Positions 1-7,213 of a stretch of 16,248 bases of DNA are shown in pieces. The position numbers and the translations under genes are program-made. Below the pieces are notes generated by a model, which worked only from the letters and a program-made list of their open reading frames with translations, searched no databases and was not told the origin of the DNA. Every line of letters starts with the position of its first letter. Within the stretch, counting starts at the first letter, position 1. The stretch comes from Willaertia magna (taxonomy: Eukaryota > Heterolobosea > Eutetramitea > Acrasida > Naegleriidae), in assembly GCA_902984215.1 (NCBI GenBank), contig CADWAF010000233.1, positions 1 to 16,248 on the forward strand, given 5' to 3'.

Positions 1-519
1 GACTTTATTTTCTTTTAATTCTTTACTCATATTTATGTTAATTTCATCTTCTAATTCATGTTTAACATTTTGAAAATCTTCTTTATTTTCATTAATCTTC
101 TCACTTATTGTGCTATTATTTAAATTTTTAAGAGAAGAAAGAATAGTTTCATCAAAATTGTCTTCTTTTTTGTTATTTGAATTAGATGTAGTTGATGGTT
201 CAGTATTTCCATAAGAATCAAAGAAAATATTATTTGTCGTTGAAGGAGCTTGTTGTTGTTGAAAATTATTAAATTGACTGTTATTATTAGAAAAAGTATT
301 TTGTGAAGAAGGAGTAGTAAATCGATTATTATTAGAAGAAGAATGCACTACAGAATGTTGTTTAATTGTTTCAATATTATGAATAAATTGTTTTAATGGA
401 GATTGTGGATAATAAGTAAATGGAGAAGTAGCATGACTACAATGAGAAGAAGCTTTCTTTGCCGAGGTCTTTAGAACAATACCAATACCTTGTGCAACTC
501 TAAGAAAATCTTCCAACAT
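1..519 (-). CDS. N-terminal part of a low-complexity protein, cut by the left edge
   Basis: An open frame of 173 codons runs from an ATG at 517-519 to the left edge without a stop, so the 3' part of the gene lies outside the window. The start follows an A-rich leader (AAAAAATG), as for most genes here. Residues 1-25 look like a short helix (MLEDFLRVAQGIGIVLK then TSAKKASS). From about residue 45 the chain is rich in Ser, Asn, Gln and Thr, and after about residue 110 it becomes charged and Lys/Glu-rich. The first helix, with VAQG preceded by Asp, faintly recalls the N-terminus of ADCK3/COQ8 coenzyme-Q kinases, whose catalytic part would lie off the edge. This is a weak memory match and not a call. 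Otherwise the product is unrecognised. It is in tandem with the thioredoxin gene, 115 nt away. Confidence 0.7.
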   Translation of the reverse strand, partial: MLEDFLRVAQGIGIVLKTSAKKASSHCSHATSPFTYYPQSPLKQFIHNIETIKQHSVVHSSSNNNRFTTPSSQNTFSNNNSQFNNFQQQQAPSTTNNIFFDSYGNTEPSTTSNSNNKKEDNFDETILSSLKNLNNSTISEKINENKEDFQNVKHELEDEININMSKELKENKV

Positions 520-634
520 TTTTTCTTTAGAGAAATTCTATAATTCATATTGATTAACACCTATCGGAAAGAATCAGTGTATCATTACATCATGTAATTT
601 GATTAAAATATAAATTTATTAACAATAATACTAT

Positions 635-1152
635 TTAAATAGCAGATGTATCTACTCCAAAATGTTTTTTAATTAAAGAATAGACAGTAGCTTTATCAGT
701 GAATCCAACATTTTTATGAGCTATTTGACCTCCAGGTTTAATGTAGAATACAGTTGGTAATGCATTGACACCTAGTTCATGAACAATATTTTCAAAGTTA
801 TCTGCATTTACAGTTACTAATTGTACTTTTCCTTTAAAATCTTCAATTGTACTTTCTAATATTGGAGAAAGCCTTTTTATTAAGGTAAATAATTTGTGAT
901 ATATTATTATACTTACATACGACATGGTCCACACCAATCTGCATAAACATCTAATAAAATTGGTTTTGTTGATTGTTTGACAAGCTTTTCATAATCCTTT
1001 TCAGATTCAATTTCAAAAATATTATCTTTTTTAGTTACAAAAGTTGCAATAGAATTATGATTTAATTTACTATTAATCATTAATCCAAAATTATTACACT
1101 TCTTTAAATTTCCTATAAAACCACTGCTTCTAATAACTCCTTTCTTTAACAT
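635..1152 (-). CDS. Thioredoxin, probably mitochondrial (two exons)
   Basis: Exons are 917-1152 and 635-872 (minus strand), split by a 44-nt intron. The join completes the active site WCGPCRM (residues 73-79) and runs straight into LSPILEST, the usual start of thioredoxin helix 2. The spliced protein has 157 residues. Residues about 50-157 are a complete thioredoxin fold, including LLDVYADWCGPC, VNADNF, the cis-Pro motif ALPTVF and GFTDK. Residues 1-48 form a basic, hydroxylated extension with almost no acidic residues (MLKKGVIRSSGFIGNLKK...), typical of a mitochondrial presequence. Location is therefore inferred as the mitochondrial matrix, where it would reduce protein disulfides using a thioredoxin reductase. 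The start at 1152 follows AAAAAATG and is 109 nt from the divergent ALG2 start. Without splicing, the frame stops at TAA right after CRM. Confidence 0.93.
873..916 (-). other. Intron of the thioredoxin gene (44 nt)
   Basis: The donor is GTAAGT at 916-911 and the acceptor AAAAAG ends at 873. It splits codon ATG (AT|G) of the active-site Met79. A CTTAAT motif near the acceptor is a possible branch site. Confidence 0.92.
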
Positions 1153-1261
1153 TTTTTATTCTTTTTACTTTATTCTTTTTGATTGTTAAATAAAGCATCC
1201 CTTATTCTAAAAAAGAAGCTTACAACATGTAGTCCAATTTAAAAATTTAAAAATAAAAAAA

Positions 1262-2527
1262 ATGAGCAGAAAATTGAATATCGCCTTTACTCATCCTGAT
1301 TTAGGGATAGGAGGTGCAGAAAGATTAATTGTTGATGCTGCTGTTGGATTACAAGAAATAAAAGGACATGAAATAATAATTTATACTACACATCATGATA
1401 AAAATCATTGTTTTAAAGAAACAAGAGATGGAACTTTAAATGTTAAAGTTTTTGGAGATTTTATTCCAAGAACACTTTTTGGATATTTTTATATTTTATT
1501 TGTATCAATTAGAATGTTTTATTTAACATTAAGAATGTATTTCTCTTCCACTAAAAATTATGATATTATAATAGTAGATCAATATAGTTATCATTTGCCA
1601 CTTTTAAAATATTTATTTCCAAAAAGTAAAATTATATTTTATTGTCACTTTCCAGATAAATTATTAGTTCAATATGGAAATAATTCATTTAAAAATAAAT
1701 TAAAATCTATTTATCGTTTAATTTTTGATTATTTTGAAGAAGTGACAACTGGAAAAGCTGATAAGATTTGTGTAAATTCTGAATTTACAAAAGAAGTATT
1801 TTTCAATTCTTTTAAAAAGCTTGCTAAAGAGAAGAAGAAAGAAGATATTATTGTTTTATATCCACCAATAAATGTATCTTCATATGATATTGTACCTGAA
1901 GATATAGAAGAGAAATGTTCTTTTTATAAAAGATTAAAGAATTCAACATTTAGTATTGTTTCTATTAATAGATTTGAAAGAAAGAAGAATGTTGAATTAT
2001 TAGTTAAGGCTTTTATTAAATATGTTAAACCTAAATTTAATGATACTTTATTAATTCTTGCTGGGGGATATGATCCTAGAGTAGAAGAGAATGTTCAAGT
2101 TTTAAATCAATTAAAAGAATTAGTAAAAGAAAATAATATTGAAGAGAATACAATATTTGTACCTTCTTTTAATGATACGGAAAGATATGTATTACTTAAT
2201 GAAACAACTATTGTAGCTTATACTCCTGAAAAGGAACACTTTGGTATTGTTCCAATAGAAGCAATGTATTGTAGAAGATGTGTTGTAGCTTTAAAGAGTG
2301 GTGGGCCAAAAGAAAGTGTTATAGATAATAGAACTGGATTATTGGCAGAAGTAGATAACACTAATGAGGAAATAACAATCAGAAATTTTGGAGATAACAT
2401 TGTAAAGTTTTTAGAAATGTCAGCAATTGACAGAAAAACGTTTGGGGATAACGCAAGGGAAAGAGTTATCCATAATTTCACATTAAACTCCTTCACTAAT
2501 CATTTAGATGAAATTATTGTAGGATAG
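1262..2527 (+). CDS. ALG2: ALG2-type alpha-1,3/1,6-mannosyltransferase
   Basis: This intronless gene encodes 421 residues, the normal length for ALG2. ALG2 works on the cytosolic face of the ER. It adds the second and third mannoses from GDP-mannose to Man1GlcNAc2-PP-dolichol, building the N-glycan precursor. The GT-B/GT4 signatures are present. They are the N-terminal HPDLGIGGAE loop (residues 11-20), YCHFPDKLL (127-135), the basic donor-site patch NRFERKKN (236-243), and the EX7E motif starting E325-HFGIVPIE, followed by GGPKESV and TGLLAE. HPDLGIGGAER and CHFPDKLL are typical of ALG2 rather than ALG11 or PIG-A. A hydrophobic stretch at about 71-93 (LFGYFYILFVSIRMFYLTL) could be the membrane-association helix known for the family. 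The ATG follows a run of A, and the upstream region is shared with the thioredoxin gene. Confidence 0.93.
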   Translation: MSRKLNIAFTHPDLGIGGAERLIVDAAVGLQEIKGHEIIIYTTHHDKNHCFKETRDGTLNVKVFGDFIPRTLFGYFYILFVSIRMFYLTLRMYFSSTKNYDIIIVDQYSYHLPLLKYLFPKSKIIFYCHFPDKLLVQYGNNSFKNKLKSIYRLIFDYFEEVTTGKADKICVNSEFTKEVFFNSFKKLAKEKKKEDIIVLYPPINVSSYDIVPEDIEEKCSFYKRLKNSTFSIVSINRFERKKNVELLVKAFIKYVKPKFNDTLLILAGGYDPRVEENVQVLNQLKELVKENNIEENTIFVPSFNDTERYVLLNETTIVAYTPEKEHFGIVPIEAMYCRRCVVALKSGGPKESVIDNRTGLLAEVDNTNEEITIRNFGDNIVKFLEMSAIDRKTFGDNARERVIHNFTLNSFTNHLDEIIVG

Positions 2528-2775
2528 TTACACCCAATAAATCTGTTTACGGCTGACAATGAGGTCTTATGAGGATCCCATTGTTTGATGATTCTTGAAA
2601 AAAAAGAAGCATAACAGCTCTTTGCTCATTTCCTTCAATTAATCTTTGATTATAAACAAACGTCATTTAGTGTGATATTGTTATTTGAGTCCTACATGAA
2701 GCATTATCAGCAATGCATAACAGCATGTACAATCACAGTGACAGATCTAACTTTGTTTATTTAAAGTCTGAGTCA

Positions 2776-3414
2776 ATGTCAGGTGAGTTTCAACAATGTT
2801 TTTCAACAGTTTGCTAAACAGCGCATTAATCTTACTCTTAAGATTTACTGAAGGAAGGTTTAAAGAGAGAAGAAGAAACTAAATACTTGGAAAGTTTTTT
2901 AGGCAAACGCAATTTTCAAAACACCACAATACCGAACACAGAACCAATTTCTAATGCGGTCAACTATTGCTATGTAAGCGATAGTAACCCAACCACACCT
3001 AACAACATCAACAATAACAACATTTCCATCCTCTTAAATAACAACAATTTTGACGCTAGAAAATATTCCCTAGATAATTCTCCTACTAGCTCAGTTTCCT
3101 CCTCTATTTCAAAGCAAAATTTTGATCGAAAATCATCTACCGATAACCTAAGAAGCATGAATGAGAGTAAAGAATCAGATAATATATCAACAACAACATC
3201 TAAAACTTCCAAATCCAAACGGAAAGGAATAAGCTATATACCACTAGAAAAATTCACTTCACAAAATAATCAATCTCCAAACAAGATATCATTTGAAACT
3301 AACGAATTTTGCCAATTTAAATCCGGAACGCATGAAACCCAAACCTCTACTCAAGAACTACCAAAGGAAAACGACAAAAGAAAGATGAGATTTACTATTT
3401 GTAAATTTGAATAA
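2776..3414 (+). CDS. Unrecognised Ser/Asn-rich protein (two exons)
   Basis: The long frame has no ATG near its start and opens after a TAA at 2839-2841. A 7-nt first exon (2776-2782, ATG TCA G) joined over a 60-nt intron to 2843 gives an in-frame start, MSDLLKEGLKREEETKYL, and a 192-residue protein. Donor GTGAGT and acceptor CTTAAG match the other introns here. Residues 1-30 are charged and probably helical (LLKEGLKREEETKYLESFL). Residues 30-110 are Asn/Ser/Thr-rich with an Asn tract. Residues 90-130 hold many Ser/Thr and a basic SKSKRKG patch, and the C-terminus is basic (KRKMRFTICKFE). It looks disordered and phosphorylatable. I recognise no domain and assign no function. It is tandem with ALG2 and convergent with COX6B. 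Confidence 0.68.
2783..2842 (+). other. Intron after a 7-nt first coding exon (60 nt)
   Basis: The donor is GTGAGT at 2783 and the acceptor CTTAAG ends at 2842. It is phase 1: G|AT gives Asp3. ATTAAT lies 14-19 nt before the acceptor and could be the branch site. Other AG dinucleotides upstream would leave the in-frame TAA at 2839 in the message. Confidence 0.7.
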
Positions 3415-3521
3415 AAGAAAACCAATTTATTAAATACAAACAACCCTTTATAGTTAGCTAGAGAGTTTATTTACCACAAAAGTGAATATTAAGGTACATT
3501 AAAGGAAGTAAATATTCCAGT

Positions 3522-4102
3522 TTAGTTATAATAATAATAATGTCTAATTCTGCTGTAATGATCACCTTCAGTGTAAGGAGAGTTCTTAGAATTGTGGAGT
3601 ACTTTAACAACCTTGTTATGATGGTCTACTCTTAAAACTGATGGAGATGATCCTTCATACTTTGGTTGGAAACCTAACATTGCTACGAAGCTATCCTTTT
3701 CAACTTGATTTAAGAGATTTTCCCACTTTTTAAAGATTAATTTTTGTATGAATTTCAAATACTTACATCATTTAATGGACAGGAGAAACGAGATAATTGT
3801 TCATATCTTTTACAGATTTTTGCTTCTGGAGCTTCTTTATCAACACCATCTGGTGCATGTTCAGCTAAACATTTTCTCCAAACTGAAAAGTTCAAATAAC
3901 ATTTCTTATAATGATCACTATTGTTGTTTGGGAATCTTGGATCCGCTAAAGTCTTCTTGGTACCTAAGAAAGTATATGGACTGTATTGTTGGATCATTCT
4001 GTTAACAGGAAGTGCTGGTAATTCATCATGTAATTCCTTGTTGTAGGTTCTTTGTGGCCAAGGATTTACTTTGTAGTAGATGTTATAGAGGAATGTAGAC
4101 AT
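3522..4102 (-). CDS. COX6B: Cytochrome c oxidase subunit 6B (two exons)
   Basis: Exons are 3767-4102 and 3522-3725 (minus strand), giving 179 residues after removal of a 41-nt intron. The core carries the twin-cysteine helical hairpin of COX6B. C68 and C78 form CX9C and C97 and C108 form CX10C, preceded by DPRFPNNN, which closely matches the family's DPRFPNQN. After C108 the family continues with a Pro and a Trp-containing stretch, and the spliced product does the same (CPLND then WENLL). COX6B sits on the intermembrane-space side of complex IV, and its cysteines are oxidised through the Mia40 route. This version is about twice the animal length. It has an extra N-terminal 50 residues (NPWPQR, SPYTFLGTKK) and about 65 C-terminal residues ending in a Tyr run. 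The start follows AAAAAATG. Confidence 0.9.
3726..3766 (-). other. Intron of COX6B (41 nt)
   Basis: The donor is GTAAGT at 3766-3761 and the acceptor TTAAAAAG ends at 3726. It is phase 0, between Asp112 and Trp113. TTAAT precedes the acceptor. Read-through would end at TGA five codons on. Confidence 0.9.
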
Positions 4103-4505
4103 TTTTTATTTCTGAAAAATATTTAATTTTAATATGTTCATTTTGGGGAATTTTTATTGTAAATGACTCTAAACAGTTGACTTTACAAATAAAGCTAAAA
4201 ATTAGGAACATTTACTTTCAGCAATCCACTTTAACATTGCACGCATTTCAGCGTCTTCTCCTTAGTTTTGACAGTACATTGCTATCTGTTGGTTGTTGAT
4301 TCACAGCATTCTGAATTTACTCAATGAACGTTAGGTTTAATTATTTATTTTTGAACCAAAAGCAGAAGCCATTTTTTGACAAACTTTAAAAAAATGCACT
4401 CTTTTCAAATTTTACACGAAGCATGATTACATAGAACTTTAATGTTTATTCCTATGGTTCTGATTACATGATTACACTTTAATTAACTTGGATGAAAGAA
4501 TAGTT
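4103..4505. other. 403-nt intergenic stretch with short coding-like fragments
   Basis: This separates the COX6B start from the stop of the next minus-strand gene. It holds the COX6B promoter, the 3' end of the upstream gene, and the coding-like fragments at 4202-4372 described separately. I see no tRNA, repeat or other feature. Confidence 0.6.
4202..4372 (-). other. Possible small spliced gene or gene relic
   Basis: Three minus-strand pieces look coding. (a) An ATG at 4370-4372 after an A-run opens MASAFGSKINN, then a stop. (b) In the middle, a frame reads IQNAVNQQPTDSNVLSKL. (c) At 4202-4261 a frame reads GEDAEMRAMLKWIAESKCS and ends at TAA; it is preceded directly by CTAAG, which could be an acceptor. 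A splice from 4357 (donor GTTCAA) to 4260 would join (a) and (c) in frame into a 24-residue peptide. That donor does not fit the GTRRGT rule seen in every other intron here, so a decayed gene with a frameshift is just as likely. The product is unrecognised. Confidence 0.25.
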
Positions 4506-5381
4506 TTACTCTTCTTGAGAGTTAAAATATTGATAAATCTGCGCTGCTTTTTTCCTTTCCAAAGGAGTTCTTTCCATTATTTCTTTTATACTTTTAGCTT
4601 GAACAACATTTGCAATAGATCCCATACCTTGAAGTAAAACATTAGCATCATGTTCAGTGATATTAGTATGATTATGCAAAGCGTTAAATAGAATTGTTGA
4701 ACCAATTTGCAACGCACTACAAGAAACAGCTCTGAATTCATTTTCTTGTTGCTTAACTCTTTCTTTTCTATTTTCAATTTTACTTAATTCTAAAATACAT
4801 TTGACTGCGGTTTGCATTGAACTACATGGTATAATTTGAGGGGATCTGAACATTGGGGTTGTTAACTGATTTATTTCTTCAATTTGATTTCTTCTTTCTG
4901 CACCTTCAATCATTGTTTGATATTCAACTGTTTGTATAGTTGCTTGTTGTTGTAATTGAAATAACTTTCCAAAGAATGCTTTATTTTGGATTAAAACAAT
5001 AACAAATGAACGTTCAAAGGTAGATCCCAATGCATTCATATCTTTTATTACTTGAGACATTGTATTTTGGTTATTGAGATTGTTGTTTGTTGTTGCAGTA
5101 ATGTCATCATAGATATTTGCAATGTCCACAATTAAGAAAGCTAATCTCAATGAAGGAAATATAATATCAGCTATTTGACTTGTTGTATTTGTAATGTTAT
5201 AATGATTAGATAATTCTTGCCTTATCACTTGTTGAGACATCCTTTGGTGAACAATAATTGCCTGTTTGCTACTATTTTGTTTAGATAAGTGTTGTTGTGG
5301 ATTGTAATGTTGGAATGATTTTGTTGTATGATTTGTTGCAGGAGTGTTAGATATTTGACTCTTACGTTTGTAATTGTACAT
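4506..5381 (-). CDS. Unrecognised 291-residue protein with Gln/Asn-rich N-terminus
   Basis: This is one uninterrupted exon from an ATG in the context AAAAAAATG. Residues 1-55 are polar and rich in Gln, Asn, Ser and His, and probably disordered. Residues 68-90 include a hydrophobic, probably helical stretch (IIFPSLRLAFLIVDIANI). Residues 92-108 form an Asn/Thr-rich linker. The rest looks mostly helical, with a Gln cluster (FQLQQQATIQ, about 141-150), a charged helix at about 200-215 (KIENRKERVKQQENEF) and a C-terminal basic helix (ERKKAAQIYQYF). There is no signal peptide and no catalytic motif I can name. Composition and codon use match the neighbours. It is tandem with the radical-SAM-like gene, with its start 34 nt after that gene's stop. 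I assign no function. Confidence 0.8.
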   Translation of the reverse strand: MYNYKRKSQISNTPATNHTTKSFQHYNPQQHLSKQNSSKQAIIVHQRMSQQVIRQELSNHYNITNTTSQIADIIFPSLRLAFLIVDIANIYDDITATTNNNLNNQNTMSQVIKDMNALGSTFERSFVIVLIQNKAFFGKLFQLQQQATIQTVEYQTMIEGAERRNQIEEINQLTTPMFRSPQIIPCSSMQTAVKCILELSKIENRKERVKQQENEFRAVSCSALQIGSTILFNALHNHTNITEHDANVLLQGMGSIANVVQAKSIKEIMERTPLERKKAAQIYQYFNSQEE

Positions 5382-5415
5382 TTTTTTAAATTATTAGCTA
5401 AATATTAAATTATTA

Positions 5416-7049
5416 TTAAATACAATTTGTACAACTTGAAACAAAACCTTTGCCTAATTGATAATGGCATGAAGAGCATCTAGTTCTACGCATTAAATCT
5501 ACTACTCCTACATCCATAACATTGTGTATAATCAAGAATTGACAATCATCAATTACTCTCTTTGTTTTTTGTAAAATATTTACATCTTTAGAAGTAATAT
5601 AAGAAAATAAATCTTTTGGTATTGGATAATCTTGTTGATTTTTTAAACACTTTTCAAATGCCTTTTTTAAATTTCTTAATTGAACTAAATTTAAGTTATT
5701 ATCTAATTTTAATCCTTTAATAATTGGTAACATTTCAGTAAATAATTGATCTACATTTAACAAACGAGTAATTGGAACAGATGGAAAAGATGTTTGATTT
5801 TCAGAATTAATTAAACAAGTTGCAAAAGCACAAAAAGGAGAAGGTCTAATATTATAATTACCTTTACCTAAAATAGAAAGAAATGGTTCTAAAATCATTC
5901 CAACAGATGCAGGAAAGAAATCATTAACTGTAATTTGATTTTTAGTATCTTTTTCAATTAATTTTAATAATTCTAAAGGATCTAAATTAAATGATTCATC
6001 TTCTTCATTATATTCAATAGTTGTAGATTTAAATTGTTTCATAATTTGATTAGGTGTTCTTTCTTGTTCAATAATTATAAATTTAACTAATCCTTTTAAA
6101 GTAAATCTTAATAAATTTAATATACTATCTAATTTAGGAAATGGTCTACTGACAACTATTCTAACAATTATTTGTAAATTAGTAATTTGTTTTAAAATTG
6201 AAAAACCATTACTTAATTCCATTGTTGTTTCCTTTTCCATTCCATTAGGTAAAAATATTTGTAAAGATGGATAAATTCTATTATTTAATAAACATGTATC
6301 ATTTAATTTAGATAATTGTATTAATCTATCAAATGATAATTCTAAAATAAATGAATTCTCATTCTTAACATAAGATAATATAAAATTTAATTTCTCATTT
6401 AACATTTTAATATTTTCAACTAATTTACCATTTATCCTAAATATTACATTTTTATTTTTAATTAATTTTAAACTCTCTTCTATTGAATGTAAAATTATAT
6501 TATTATTTATAAATTTATCATTTTCAAATATATCTATATCAATTATTAAAGGTGTATTTTCTATATATTTTCCATCATTAGATAATGTCTTTTCTATTTC
6601 TTCAATTTCATAAGTAATAAATGGTGATGAATTTTTATCTTCTAATAAACTAGGTGAATAATCTAAAGTTTTCATAAAAAAATTAAAATCTGAACAAATT
6701 TTAATTTGTTGTTCTCCATGCTGTTGACATCTGACATATAATAGTTATTAAATAGTGGCAAAAGAAAAACCTACCTAATAACTAACCAAATATCATTCTT
6801 TCTTTTCACCAACAACGCCTCTTTCCAATTGTCTTTTTCAACCCCTTTATCCTCCACAAACGAACATATAGGACATATAGAATAAGTAATTAATAATACA
6901 TTTGTTGTTATAGGAATGTCATCTTCATTATTTACACTACTATTATTGTTGTTATTATTGGTACTATTATTTACAGAAGGAGAAGAAGGGGTTGTCGGAG
7001 TCTGGTTTTGTTTAGTGGATGGAGATCTTGATAAAAGCCTTTTGAACAT
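5416..7049 (-). CDS. Radical-SAM-like protein of the MJ0619/Tes type lacking the CX3CX2C cluster motif (two exons)
   Basis: Exons are 6775-7049 and 5416-6730 (minus strand), giving 529 residues after removal of a 44-nt intron. Residues 1-45 are a Ser/Thr/Asn-rich leader. The splice joins C59-PIC-62 to C93-QQHG-97, rebuilding the CPxC...CxxHG zinc ribbon that opens MJ0619-type radical SAM proteins, followed by the expected SD (105-106). Later family landmarks, recalled rather than aligned, are NDFFP (361-365, family EDFYP), SPFCAFAT (389-396, family HPxCGxAT), VPITRLLNVD (410-419, family VPITRFVDVE) and MD-x4-D-x2-RRTRCSSCHY (497-515, family MDxYNFDxxRVKRCxIHY), ending SSCTNC. The barrel start that should hold CX3CX2C (about 150-180) has no cysteine, so the protein probably cannot bind the SAM-activating 4Fe-4S cluster. 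Related archaeal enzymes act on pterin or membrane lipids; here the role is unknown. Confidence 0.72.
6731..6774 (-). other. Intron of the radical-SAM-like gene (44 nt)
   Basis: The donor is GTAGGT at 6774-6769 and the acceptor ATGTCAG ends at 6731. It is phase 2 (AG|A gives Arg92). TTTAAT about 20 nt upstream of the acceptor may be the branch site. The join restores Cys93-Gln-Gln-His96-Gly. Confidence 0.85.
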
Positions 7050-7213
7050 TTTTTATTGGTAGGAGTCTGAATTTGCACATTTGATTTTTATATTTTAATT
7101 AATTACAGGGGTTGTAAATTTTGCCAAACTTTTCCTGTTAACATTGTTTCTCGAGTTTTTATGCTTAATTTTAAATTGATATTATAGTCCATCATATAAT
7201 TATTTAGATTGCC

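Noticed and set aside
2218..2496. Minus-strand open frame inside ALG2
   Set aside because: Antisense shadow of the conserved ALG2 C-terminal half.
2887..3414. The low-complexity plus-strand gene starting at the TTG at 2887
   Set aside because: TTG is not a normal eukaryotic start, and the frame continues upstream to an acceptor that matches a GTGAGT donor after an ATG.
2970..4005. Minus-strand frame at 2970-3218 and plus-strand frame at 3748-4005
   Set aside because: They are antisense to the spliced low-complexity gene and to COX6B exon 1 respectively. The Leu/Met-rich product of the first reflects reversed Asn/Ser codons.
4586..4777. Minus-strand 63-codon frame inside the 291-residue gene
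   Set aside because: Overlapping alternative frame of a longer open gene, with no supporting features.
5416..6675. A 419-residue protein starting at the ATG at 6675 as a stand-alone gene, with a separate 92-residue gene at 6771-7049
   Set aside because: The frame stays open upstream of that ATG back to an acceptor, and splicing to the 6775-7049 exon restores CPIC...CQQHG. Two half-genes would each lack part of the ribbon.
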